A stretch of DNA of 25,990 nucleotides from Dunaliella salina (taxonomy: Eukaryota > Chlorophyta > Chlorophyceae > Chlamydomonadales > Dunaliellaceae): NCBI GenBank assembly GCA_002284615.2, contig MU070560.1:1-25990 (forward strand), in the 5' to 3' direction. Both the position numbers and the translations under genes were made by a program. Below are positions 1-8,733 of the stretch, piece after piece. Under the pieces are notes generated by a model. It saw only the letters and a program-made list of their open reading frames with translations. It did not search any database and had not been told where the DNA came from. How positions within the stretch are numbered: position 1 is the stretch's first letter; every line of letters starts with the position of its first letter.

Positions 1-864
1 AGAATGATTACAAAAGCCCTCAGCAAATGCCCTGTAGGGGCAGGCCTGGTCTACACAGACATAGGGAGCGATTTTAAGCTTGCTCAACACAAACTTAAAC
101 TCCCTACGCATGCCTCAAACAGAACTTTACCTGCTTACTTCTTCCCTAGTAACCTTCCAGAGAGGAAAAGACAACTCCAGTCGACCAGATGCTGTTTTCA
201 TCACCCCTTTTAAATGCCAATCATACTTCAAACGGTGTTTCTCCTACCAATTCCCATCATGCTTTGCGCAGCTCCCCTCAGAGGACCACCAGAACTATCC
301 GCATGAGGCAACCCCATAAAATGCATGCAAATGAACGTCATGTGCACCTAATAGAAATCAAGTTCTATGGACATCTTGGTCCAGTGGCCACCTAGGGAAA
401 GGTAATAGGAACTCCTCGGTTCGACACCCGCTTTCTGGTGAGGCCTCTAACTTTTGTTAGGGGTTCTTTCCTTAATGCACGCGGCCTTTGGCTTGCGTAG
501 ACTTTTCTTTTCTTTTCTTTTCACAGAACTTGATTTAACCTGTACAGGGCCAGAGCATCAGTTGAACACGGCAAAGCAGCAGCATGCAGACTTTTGTAAA
601 CTTACTAATGCTAAATCTGTTACAATTCACCCTGTTCTCCTGGGTGTGGGTGGAACTATTTACGCTGAGCATACCCTGAAGCAATTCAAAGAACTAGAAT
701 TGGATCACCAGCGTGTCACGACGCTTGCTCAACAACTTCATGCCCATTCTGTTCAATATGCCCACAAACTTGTCTCCACACGCCGCGCTAATGAAAACAA
801 GAATACTTCTCACAGCCAGGTTCTAGAGCCAAGTGCTTCTAGTAACCCTCCAGATCCACATTAG
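1..864 (+). pseudogene. Family A restriction-like endonuclease domain, broken copy cut by the window start
   Basis: This is the C-terminal endonuclease part of a non-LTR retrotransposon protein, homologous by eye to the copy at 12412-13173. The alignment begins in frame 1 (motif KALSK near the start), moves to frame 2 at about 175-185 (RPDAVF, Asp codon 188-190), then to frame 3 (HLIEIK, Glu codon 354-356, Lys codon 360-362). After an insertion of about 130 bases it resumes in frame 1 with LLGVGGTIY and ends SNPPDPH-stop at 862-864. The R-P-D ... E-x-K spacing is that of PD-(D/E)XK nucleases, which nick the target in R2-like and Dualen-like elements. The D, E and K codons survive in three different frames, so no functional protein can be made. 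The domain call rests on motifs and on repetition within the window. Confidence 0.7.
394..524 (+). mobile_element. SINE-like insertion inside the family A endonuclease copy
   Basis: This segment interrupts the endonuclease reading between the E-x-K motif and the following conserved block. It carries a B-box-like sequence (GGTTCGACACCC, about 419-430), then GGTGAGGCCTCTA and CCTTAATGCACGCGGCCTTTG, and ends in a TTTTC-type tail. The second half matches the 3' end that follows the family B coding fragments at 1880-1975 and 25700-25790, so a pol-III-like head appears fused to a LINE 3' end. Its ends also look like splice sites (G|GTAATA at about 400 and TTTTCACAG at about 518-526), so it could be read as an intron. 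Confidence 0.5.
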
Positions 865-1000
865 CTTCCTTTCTTTTTCATACCTTGTGGTGAAGAGGGC
901 TCACGGCTCTTTTGAGCCAATGTGTCTCCTTTCCCTTAATTGATGTAGGGAGAGTTTCTCTGCCTACGTAGTTTTTCTTTTTCTTTTCTTTTCTTAAAGA
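865..1000 (+). mobile_element. Family A 3' UTR with stem-loops and TTTTC-type tail
   Basis: This noncoding end directly follows the SNPPDPH stop. It holds a perfect 5-bp hairpin with a TTTT loop (905-918) and a second stem-loop (945-967; GTAGG and AGAG paired with CTCT and CCTAC around one G-G mismatch). It ends in a run of TTTTC-like units at about 970-995. The same unit recurs after the stop at 13171-13173, and on the minus strand near 9618-9793 and 24083-24190. In non-LTR elements the 3' UTR structure is commonly what the reverse transcriptase recognises; applying that here is inference. Confidence 0.65.
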
Positions 1001-1425
1001 CCCAACAGACAGCACTGAAACTGAGAGTGAGCCCCACCAGTTCAGACCAAGAGAAAGAGAAGCACAGAAGTCTACTCCAGCAAGTTCGCCTCCACCTAGA
1101 ACACGCAAGACACTTAAGTCAAGAGGCCTCGTCCAGCTAACTTGAGACCCACCCCTAAGCCTCAGAGCAAGCTCTCCAACACCTCAGCAAGGGCCCCACT
1201 CTTGCACAGGGGCCAGCCGTAGCCAGGAGGTGAGCACGCAGTTATGCAGACCCAGCTGAGGTTCACTCCACCTCTGAGCACCGTCTCTACCGCGCGCGCC
1301 AACTCGCGGGACCACTCTTGCGCCAGCTTCCTCTTGGCGCCCACGCACGCGCCAACGCCACGAGCCAGCTCCAATGCTGCTGCTACCTCCTCCTGCCAGC
1401 GTGAGGATCTTGTTAAACTAAAATC
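1001..1425 (+). repeat. Block X, dispersed repeat copy 1
   Basis: This segment matches 24797-25195. Both share the CAGAAGTCTACnCCAGCAAGT stretch, the CCACCCCTAAGCCTCAGAG stretch, CTCTTGCACAGGGG and GGAGGTGAGCACGCAGTTATGCA. In copy 1 it lies between the family A tail and the family B domain; in copy 2 it lies inside family B, so it behaves as an independent unit. On the minus strand both copies keep a similar frame (CITACSPP ... LCK) with the same stop, but neither strand gives a recognisable protein. Confidence 0.55.
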
Positions 1426-1429
1426 CCGT

Positions 1430-1830
1430 CCCGAGACAAACCCCTTCATCACTCTAGTGCGTGCAATGGCCCAACATTCTCGCACCATGACCAGACTTAA
1501 AACCCGCAGCTCAAGAAATCCAAACAAAAATGACAAGTGGCCTCAAATCATCTTAATTGGTGTGGCCGGTACCATTTACAATGAGTATACAATTACATCC
1601 CTCACGAATCTGGGCCTGACCAAACAAAAAGCCAAATCACTAGCAGCCAAGCTTAGGGACCATGCCATCCAAAGATTAACCACTGTCAAAAACCTAGACA
1701 CGCTCTTTGCTTTCAGGGGGCTTCTGGGAGGGGGTTGGTTTGCTGGGCGCATGGCGGCGGAGAATGAGAGGAGGAGACTCCAAGCGTTCAGAGGCATGGC
1801 GAGCAACCCTCCAGATCCCCATGAGACCTG
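1430..1830 (+). pseudogene. Family B endonuclease C-terminal fragment
   Basis: The reading MTRLKTRSSRNPN, then IILIGVAGTIYNEYT and AAKLRDHAIQRL, is a diverged version of the family A block LLGVGGTIY ... KLHAHSV. It continues through FRGLLGGGWFAG to ASNPPDPH near 1800-1830, the same C-terminal signature as family A. This local frame is open, but the fragment lacks the catalytic half (RPD, E-x-K) and everything upstream. It represents a second retrotransposon lineage in the same genome, related to the copies at 23900-24745 and 25500-25630. Function as a nuclease remnant is inferred from similarity to family A. Confidence 0.6.
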
Positions 1831-1975
1831 TTGCTGGCCCTCTCCTAGGCTAGCTGTGTCTAGTGCAGTCTCTGAGGGCCTTCTGGTGAGGCCTCTAGCT
1901 TTCCACTTAGAGGACCTTACCTTAATGCACGCGGCCTTTGGCTTGCACATACTTTTCTTTTGCTTTTTTAAACGG
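1831..1975 (+). mobile_element. Family B 3' UTR and tail
   Basis: Following SNPPDPH, the sequence CTAGGCTAGCTGTGTCTAG and then GGTGAGGCCTCTAGCTTTC recurs at 25660-25730 after another family B C-terminus. The end CCTTAATGCACGCGGCCTTTG plus a pyrimidine tail also forms the 3' half of the SINE-like units at 394-524 and 2400-2490. Confidence 0.6.
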
Positions 1976-2045
1976 CAAAATCCACCCATCATCACTGGAG
2001 TGCACTTCCAGCCTAGAATGCACATGTCACTGATTTTCCTTTCAC

Positions 2046-2298
2046 AGTGCCCCAATACCTTTACCTGGACCTACCTAAGCACATTGTTCGGAGTGTGGCC
2101 TGTTTCATATATGAAGTATATACTTGGTGTCCATACTTTGAGAGTTGAGCAAGCTTCATGGGACGACTCCATTTCCCCTACAACTTGAAGTAATATTTCC
2201 AATGCCCAAAGTGTTGTGCAGGATGACAACATGTTATTCTCAATTGTACTCATCCTCACGTCTGTACTCTCCAGCATAAGTATGCTTCTCTGTTCTTC
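2046..2298 (+). pseudogene. Family C reverse-transcriptase C-terminal zinc region, broken
   Basis: In shifting frames the sequence reads VPQYLYLDLPKHIVRSVA, then HTLRVEQASWDDSISPT, then a degraded Cys region, then HVILNCTHPHVCTLQHKYA. This matches copies at 16780-17040 and 21797-22000. The pattern CDxC ... QDExHVIFxC ... LRRKYAxLF is the zinc-binding segment C-terminal to many LINE-type reverse transcriptases. At least two frameshifts and a stop are present. The copy ends where a tRNA-like SINE unit begins at about 2296. Confidence 0.6.
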
Positions 2299-2490
2299 GG
2301 TCCATCCCTGACCGAAATGCCAAGAGGGCGTTTGCAAGGAGGTCCCTGGATCGATCCCTTGTGGCTGGGGTGGAAAAAGATGCCCTGTATTGGTGGGAGT
2401 CATGGGGAGGCTCTTTCCTTGATGCACGCAACCAAATGGCAAGCATATATTTTTCTTTCTTTCCTCCCCTCCTCTCTTTACTGCTCCTTG
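2296..2490 (+). mobile_element. SINE-like unit with tRNA-related head and family B tail
   Basis: The head (about 2299-2365) contains GGATCGATCCC, a B-box-like core, and matches the minus strand of 25387-25455. The 3' half CTTTCCTTGATGCACGCAACC (about 2413-2433), followed by a T/C tail, resembles the end of family B. Directly after the tail is CTTCACAG, which looks like a 3' splice site. The unit lies at the truncated end of a family C fragment. Confidence 0.45.
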
Positions 2491-3420
2491 CTTCACAGGT
2501 GGCTACTTACTTGCCTGCCATTCACCATGTACAGTCATATCATATGCGCTCGCTCCTTCATGAATCCAAACAACAACAAGCCCTAAACCTTCTTCATGAT
2601 GTTAATCTCCAAACCTCTCAACCATGTTTCTTTTCTATGTTTCTTGCCTTTCCATACCTTTTTACGGTCCCTGAGCTGTTGTTTCCTCTTTGCATGCAGC
2701 AATGCCATACCCCTCAATAACGTACCTTCGACAGGAGGATTTTACAACAGGACTTTCCTTTATTCACGCAGGCCATCACGCAGCCTATGATAGGCCGCGG
2801 AGGCACTTCTTTCTTGCGCTCCTTTTCTTTTTGGTTTACAACAGTCATCAATCCTCAAACTATGTCAACGAAGATGCGTGAGAATTAATTGTACTGCAGT
2901 CGACAGATAAGTTGTGGTGCGAGCAAGTCTGGCACAAAAAGCGCTACATGCTAACACTCTTTCTCCAGTGTACATATGGCTATGTACCAGCATTTGCTTG
3001 CCTCCAATAAATGGATGAATGGTAATGCTGATCCTCCCATGCACTGATCACTATGACAGATTGGACTGCCACAACATAAAGGCTGATGGTAAGCGTTTGC
3101 TGAAAGTGCTCAAGTTGTCAAAATCATTCGTTCAATTCAAATTCATCCCATGTTGGTATTGCTGCTGTCCTCAGTGCACGTGCACATGATAAACCACCAC
3201 ATGCAATTTTTCGACCAAAGAATGTGGGGCATTCTATTGTGGGTTGTTGGCTTGCCAAAGCACACCAACAATCAACAGGATGCATTACGCATGGTAGCAC
3301 ACATTCTGACACTTGCACACACCAGAGGGAGATCCCGAGTAGAAGGGTGTCGAGTTGGAAAGCACAATTTCCCTTTTGACTTGATGCAAGCATGCTGGGG
3401 AGGGAGGGCGGGGGGATTGA
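2491..3420. other. No confident gene; possible retroelement debris
   Basis: Short open frames exist on both strands (for example 2361-2720 plus, 3124-3393 minus and an 80-codon plus stretch near 3145-3380), but none shows a recognisable motif or clear splice context. Around 2740-2830 a pyrimidine tail follows CTTTATTCACGCAGGCC, resembling a decayed SINE end. Confidence 0.4.
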
Positions 3421-3426
3421 GTGTTT

Positions 3427-3600
3427 CTTTTGCTTGTGTGGGTGTGGGTGTGGGTGTGAGTGTGAGTGTGGGTGGGTTGGTGAGATGGTGGGTGTGTCCA
3501 GCAGTCTTATGCCTTAGCCTGAGGGCACGGCTCAAACTAGAGTTCATGTATGTGTGGGTATAGTGAGGGGTTGCACTCAGTACTTTGCTAGATCTGTCAG
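3427..3600 (+). repeat. GT-rich repeat E, copy 1
   Basis: A (GTGTGG)-type run at about 3435-3475 is followed by CAGCAGTCTTATG, a degenerate CTC-rich stretch, and GTGAGGGGTTGCAC. The same order occurs at 5020-5210. The two copies flank the last two exons of the minus-strand membrane gene. Confidence 0.55.
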
Positions 3601-3887
3601 CTCCCATCTGTAGGAGGGGAAAAAGGAGCACTGTGACAAACGGTGTGCCTCCCTCTTGAAGCGGTGCCTAGCCAGTCAGCTTCTTCCCTGGCTGAAAACC
3701 AAGTGCAATCCTGGCCCCCTCCCGCCTCACCTGCCATGCTTAGAAAAGCGCAAGTCATCTGTCAAGCTACCTGTGAGTCCAGCGCCTGGACGCACACTCT
3801 GCTGCTCTGCCTCCACCTGGGTCACAGCTGCAAGGTAGACACTCAGGGCAAATTGCAAGGGCCCTGCTCAACTTGCTAGTGTCAGCC

Positions 3888-4111
3888 CTACACCCCTTGC
3901 AATGGCATAGCAGAAGCAGATGAGGGTGTGGAGGGCGTTGACAGGGCCTCATACACTGGCCTAGGCATACTAAGGGGTGTGGCTGTGGGGATGCCACCCC
4001 CCAGCTGGGGAGCAGGTGGTATGTAAGCATAGGGTTCTCGCGGCACTCCTGCTGGTGGGGGAGGGATGCTAGCAGGTGCTTCATGGGCAGTGAAGCTCCA
4101 AGGCCTAGGCT
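3888..4111 (-). CDS. Terminal exon of a single-pass membrane protein gene (proline-rich tail)
   Basis: Read on the minus strand, a pyrimidine-rich stretch ending CCTGCAG (AG at 4113-4112) is followed by 74 codons plus two bases and a TAG stop at 3890-3888. The encoded tail is rich in Pro, Ala and Ser (ASIPPPPAGVPREPYAYIPP and later STPSTPSSASAMP), typical of a disordered cytoplasmic segment. Its first two bases (AG) complete a Glu codon with the single G left at the end of the exon at 4810-4962, so the phases agree across the predicted 698-base intron. No family is recognised. The tail has Tyr residues in Pro-rich context that could bind partners, but this is only a possibility. The end of the 3' UTR is not defined. 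Confidence 0.55.
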
Positions 4112-4809
4112 CTGCAGGCCAAGCGGGAAAAAGAGGAGTAAAGAGTAGGAAAGTTTGCGCAGGCCAGAGGCCGAATGCATCAAGGAGAGGCTCCCTTACT
4201 GGCAAGCTTGCGTGGCAGACATGTGCACACATAATGCTGAGAGGGGCTTTGGAGAGGAGGTCAGGGGGAAGGGGCAGGATTTGGGAGACCAGCCAGCACA
4301 CGTGTAAGAAAGGCCCCCCAGCAAGCTTTGACATTAAGAAGAAGTCCCACTTGCTAGATCTGGCCTTTAAGGGTGATGATTGGCTGAGGCCATGCACCAT
4401 GCACAGGTTTAAAAGAAAGGAGCCACTCAGTCAAAAGGCATAACTGCTGGGCTATAAATTGCAACTGAAAAATTGGTCTGTTTTTAAAGAAGAAGGCTAT
4501 GCGCCATGCACAGCAAGTTACACACATGCAGCTCTCGAGGACATGACTGCACATGCAGCAGCACTCCTCATCCTTTCTTCTTAATCTTGGCCTGGACCTC
4601 CATCCTGGCCTCATCTGCATTCCTTCATTCTCTGCCTTCTTCACACACCTTCTCTTCATCATCCGCTTTCTTCACCCACCTTCTGCATCATTTGCCTCCT
4701 TCCTCATCACCTCATCCAGATTCTTCACCTGCTGCTCTTATCAACATTGCATCCACTGTTTTCGTCATCCGTCCTCTTCACTATCACCGCATGCACCTTC
4801 TTTACCTAC
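4112..4809 (-). other. Predicted intron of the membrane protein gene
   Basis: It lies between donor G|GTAGGT (minus, 4809-4804) and acceptor CCTGCAG. A long pyrimidine-rich plus-strand tract at about 4560-4760 is purine-rich in the sense direction, with GATGA-type repeats. Reading frames there contain stops, so it is not called coding. Confidence 0.45.
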
Positions 4810-4962
4810 CCTCATCAAGTGGACGGATTTTGGTGTTGCGACTTTTGAGGCCACCTTGCTTGCGCTTGTGGATGCAGAAGAAAATGATGACTGGCAGCAC
4901 AATGACCAACAAGAAGCCCACCACGCTGCCAACAGCACCTCCGATCATCTTGTCTGTATCAT
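4810..4962 (-). CDS. Transmembrane exon of a single-pass membrane protein
   Basis: On the minus strand an acceptor (CACACACAG) precedes two bases, 50 whole codons and one trailing base before GTAGGT. The codons start DTDKMIGG. A hydrophobic helix of about 25 residues follows (4945-4871), running from IGGAVGS to IIFFCI, then the basic stop-transfer HKRKQ, then KSRNTKIRPLDE. Acidic residues outside and a basic cluster after the helix predict a type I single-pass orientation with the C-terminus in the cytoplasm. Small GG and GxxxS spacing in the helix would permit dimer packing. Phases fit both neighbouring exons. The extracellular function is unknown because most of the ectodomain is not identified. 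Confidence 0.65.
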
Positions 4963-4967
4963 CTGTG

Positions 4968-5210
4968 TGTGTGGGGCAGGTTGGGTGTGGGTGTTTGTAT
5001 GTAAATATGTAGGTGTGTTTTTTTGGGCATGGGTGTGGGTGTGGGTGTGGGTCCTGCAGTCTTATGAGCCTTAGGTCTCAGCTCGAGCTAAAAACTCTTA
5101 AAATCTTGATCATTTGATGCATCACATGATCACAGTAATTAATTGACCCCAGGTACCAATGATTCATGCAAAAGTGGGTACAGTGAGGGGTTGCACTTCA
5201 GAAACTGAAC
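4968..5210 (+). repeat. GT-rich repeat E, copy 2
   Basis: GTGTGTGTGG and (GTGTGG)n runs are followed by CTGCAGTCTTATGAGCC and, further on, GTGAGGGGTTGCAC. This is the arrangement seen at 3427-3600. It lies in the predicted intron upstream (in gene sense) of the transmembrane exon. Confidence 0.55.
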
Positions 5211-5660
5211 TGTCAAGTCCTCGCAAGATTACATGACCTAAAAGTTATTAATAACACAAGCAATAATATGTGTGTGCAACAGCTATGTGCAGCTGTCACT
5301 CTCTATCCTGCTGACAAACAGCTGCCCAAACACAAAAACGCTCAGGCACTCACAACAGCACAGACCCTGGTTGCAGACTTTTTTTGATAGCAAATCAACA
5401 GGAATTCATCTCAACCATGCCAAATGAGGGTTGCATGTTGCACCCAAGCACCCATAAATGAAGTGTCTCTGAACTAAAAAGCTGACCTGTAAATGCATCT
5501 ACAGTAAAGTACGCCACAGGGTACCCTACCTGCACTCCATTCTTTTTCCCCTTCCTGGTACTCCTCCTTGTTGCATGAATTTCATCCCAATTACGTTTTC
5601 ATGCTTAGACTCTAAATTAGAGTTGCCAATAATGACCCCATCAGCCTTTTCACAACAGCA
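5211..5660. other. Intron-like sequence without recognised features
   Basis: AT-richer DNA without a convincing reading frame or repeat. It falls within the predicted intron between the probable stalk exon and the transmembrane exon. Confidence 0.35.
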
Positions 5661-5671
5661 TAGAAGCCCAC

Positions 5672-5785
5672 CATCCAACTCTGCCACGGTGACCACTTCC
5701 TGAGGCCTCCTTCGGCTCGTTGTGGTGGGTCTCCTGGTGGCACTAGGGGCGCTCGGGGCGCCTTGCAGACCCCCGTGCATAACTG
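5672..5785 (-). CDS. Probable extracellular stalk exon of the membrane protein gene
   Basis: The minus-strand frame gives PSAPSATRRPTTTSRRRP followed by EVVTVAELD, a Thr/Pro/Ser-rich and then acidic segment expected just outside a membrane helix. The 3' end is set by GGATG|GTGGGC (last exon base 5672), leaving one G. Joined to the AT at 4962-4961 this forms GAT (Asp) and continues in frame into DTDKMIGG. The 5' boundary is uncertain: acceptor-like CCAG at about 5786 or GCAAG at about 5762 are both weak. A second minus frame is also open here, so the frame choice depends mainly on phase agreement. Confidence 0.4.
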
Positions 5786-5789
5786 GCGC

Positions 5790-5960
5790 AAAATGCTGTC
5801 TCCATCTTTCCAACTATTTACTTCTGTCTTTTTGTCCTTTGCTCCAAACATTCCGATTGGTGGGCTAGCCCCTCATTCAATGAATGACATTCTTTACGGT
5901 GAGTTGGTTTTCCAATGTCCGGTCACAGGTCAAAAATGGAAGAGAAAAAAAGAAATGATA
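5790..5960. other. Non-coding stretch
   Basis: No supported gene. AATGTCCGGTCACAGG at about 5915-5930 is an extra copy of the GTCCGGT motif that bounds the inverted-repeat segment to its right. Confidence 0.3.
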
Positions 5961-5964
5961 AGAA

Positions 5965-6341
5965 GATTTGCACTTGTAATGTCCGGTCAGCCGAGAAGAG
6001 AAAAGGGTAAAAAGGGCATAAGTAAAATGATACGATTGAGAGGAAACGATTGAGAACAAACTGAAGCTCAGCCTGCGAGGTCAGGAATGGACAGCTCAGC
6101 AACCTCAGAGTATCTCCATGAAAAAACAAATTAGTGGAAACATCTAGTTTGTCACCCATAGTTGTGGTTCCTGTCTTGCAGGAAGGGACTTGGAGGGCTG
6201 GACTTGCATCTCCGTACTGAACCTCCTGATTGTTGTCTCAATCACTTGATTTGACTCATTCATACCTTATTGACTTTTGTTCCTTTTTCTCTTTTTCCCA
6301 ACCTCGAATCCGGTTCAAACCGGACATTTCAAGTGCAAGTC
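5965..6341. repeat. MITE-like segment bounded by 23-bp inverted repeats
   Basis: The left arm 5965-5987 (GATTTGCACTTGTAATGTCC...) is the reverse complement, with two mismatches, of the right arm 6319-6341. The right arm adjoins a 7-bp perfect hairpin, TCCGGTT-CA-AACCGGA, at 6309-6324. The interior carries no protein motif. Size and arms suggest a small non-autonomous DNA element, but no target-site duplication was established. Confidence 0.35.
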
Positions 6342-6545
6342 ACCACATAAATGAGTCAGATAAAGCGATAGAGTTAAGAGACAGGTGAATTTAGCTCGGA
6401 TGCATGCCCAGCACTCATCCGTAGTCCCAAGATTCCTTAAGGTAAACAGGTAACAGGCAAGAAGGTAAACAGGTTTGACTTGCGTGTTTGCATGCACTGT
6501 GCACATTCAGAGTGCCATGGTGTTCCAAGATATTACGTGATATTT
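6342..6545. other. Non-coding stretch
   Basis: No gene or repeat could be supported here. Confidence 0.3.
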
Positions 6546-6665
6546 AATTTTCGGGATGGCTTTCCTCTGCTGTTGTTGTTGTTGTTTTCTGATATATCGA
6601 TTCTGATATAGATATGTATATACTGGTTGTTCGTGATCACGATGGGCCTCAGACATCCCGAAATT
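6546..6665. repeat. Small inverted-repeat segment with internal (GTT)n
   Basis: AATTTTCGGGATG (6546-6558) and CATCCCGAAATTT (6653-6665) pair at 12 of 13 positions. Between them are a short (TTG)n run and AT-rich sequence. It could be a tiny MITE or a chance hairpin-forming unit. Confidence 0.3.
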
Positions 6666-8530
6666 TGTCGTGTTGATGTGCACGTACATGGCCGGTCAGC
6701 GTGCTCGTGAAGGGGCATTTACACCCCACCCTCCTCCCCAAATGAAGCCCGGCCAAGGCCTGCCAAACGAGCNNCCCCCCCCCCCCCCCCCNCAAGGCCC
6801 CGCAAGAGGTGCTGAAATTTTCAGCCTGAAAGAGGTGCCCACTGTGACTGCGCTATGCTCGTTAAAAAGGCTCTCTAACATAGTTTTACCTTTCTCCTTT
6901 TCCCCCTTTTTTCTTCTGTTTCCAACACGGCACCGGACATGTTTCAACCGAACCGCCATAATTCATTTAGTGAATCTCGAAACCTTGTTCCACGAGTGAT
7001 CCAATTTGGCTATGATTGTATTATGGCGATTCGGCACTGCTGTGTGATTAGTGGCGGTGTTTGGCGTGTCATTCGCCACTTCTCTCAACCGTTTGGATGA
7101 AGCTTACGTCTTAAGGCTTGCAAAATGGAGAAACATGACGTTTCTCCTTTGTGCGTGCAGCTGTTTTCCTATAACATTTTTTTCGTCTTTTCTTTGGCTT
7201 CGCAGCACACAAAGAGTGGCTATGGATGACACAAGCCTTTTTTGCCAAAACCAAACTGGCTGAAGCTCCTAATGAAATGCAGTGTAATGACTTTCACTTG
7301 CTCACATTGTATGACATGATTTTTTCTCATCACTTTTGTTCCTGTTGCATGCATGCAAATACCTCAGGACGACCTAACTTTATGTACAACAAAGTATCCT
7401 TTGCATATTGGTGAGGCGTAAGTCATATCTAAACATGGGTGCATTGAGAAGATTGTGCCGCATACAGACTTGGTTACTAAAAATGATGCTATGCTTTGCC
7501 TTTGCAAATAAGAGAAAAAAGACTCGAGGCGCCAGGTCTCTGTGCCAATCAGCTTAGAATATATATGGACTCGTTATGAAGATGGTTGATAAGGGATAAA
7601 AATGCCAGCCGTTTCTCCCAACTGATGCCACCCTCCGAGTCAGCTAGTCATGACTGATCAGTCTATCCGAAGAGACATGCGAGATGTTTGTTGCTTAAAC
7701 GAAGGTGCTCAAAAAACCTTGCATTTTATTTTGATGGTTGTGCGCTGGGAAACACTCCAAACATGCTGACTGTGTGTGTGACCTATGGGGGGTTCCTCTG
7801 TTCCGAACCATACAAACTGAGATTTCCATTAGCCAGACACTAGGATGTCAAAGCATACTGTCCACACAAGTGCAAATCGGACAAGAGAGCAAACCAGACC
7901 TTGGGTGGTACATGCAATTTGGTATTTCCTGGACTGATGCTTCCTCCCTGTTGTTAATCTTGTGAGAACTTGATTGTCTCTCTCCGTCTCTCTCAGCAAT
8001 ATAGCAAGGCTCTGGTAATTGTCAGCTTATCCGCAAAGTGCATCAGCGAGTCACCAAACCTGAATTTCCAAGAACTAACTTCAGTGTTGCCAGCCTGCCA
8101 CGCACGCCACAGCAGCAGCGGTCGTACACTGGCATCGACTTCATTTACAAATCAGGTTTCAAGCATGCTATTCCTTTTTTTGTTTCCCACGTTGGAAAGC
8201 ATCAATTTTCATCTTTTCCCTGACTGCCCTGGATCACACGATAACTTGAGCCCACATAAATGCTTTAAGAAAGGAATGCTTTATGGGGTTTCTCTGTAGG
8301 TCATGGTGAAGTCCAAGATCCATGGAGGAGCCGAAACGCGCTTGAGATACCTACCGTACAAGATACCTGGGGTCTCTGCCAGTGATAGGATGTCTGGAGT
8401 GTCATGACAAGTTTTTGTAGTTTGCTTCAAGCAATGGAATGCAGTTCTAAGCATTTCAAAATGCCTGACATGGCCGCCATGGCAGCCTCTTGAACCATTT
8501 CCAGAGTAATGCTGATCTACTTCTCTGGAC
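6666..8530. other. Long stretch without a confident gene; assembly ambiguity in poly-C
   Basis: Ns at 6773-6774 and 6792 flank a poly-C run, which suggests an unresolved homopolymer. Weak exon-like frames occur on plus at about 7202-7414 (after an acceptor-like CTTCGCAG) and about 8041-8152, and on both strands at about 8300-8400. None has a recognised motif or a consistent splice partner. Confidence 0.35.
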
Positions 8531-8733
8531 ATCATGTGGGGACACTTCAAAGTGCATTTTTCGGCAAAGCCCTGTTCATGTAGCGTGAGCCCCTAGGTTT
8601 GACTGTTTCTTGGTAAACTCCACACCTGACGCCCTGGCCCGTCCAGAACACCCCCCACCCTGAAACCCGGCATGTAGACCAAGCAAACTTACCCAAGCGT
8701 CACTCTCATGTCAGGTTCACATGGGGGCCTGGG

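Noticed and set aside
3124..3393. 89-codon minus frame and an overlapping 80-codon plus frame
   Set aside because: Composition is not distinctive and no domain or splice context was found.
7202..7414. Plus-strand open frame after CTTCGCAG (reads HKEWLWMTQAFFAKTKLAEA)
   Set aside because: It has a plausible acceptor but no recognised motif, no donor and no neighbouring exon in phase.
8281..8550. Open frames on both strands near 8300-8400
   Set aside because: Each strand can be given weak splice sites, and nothing decides between them.
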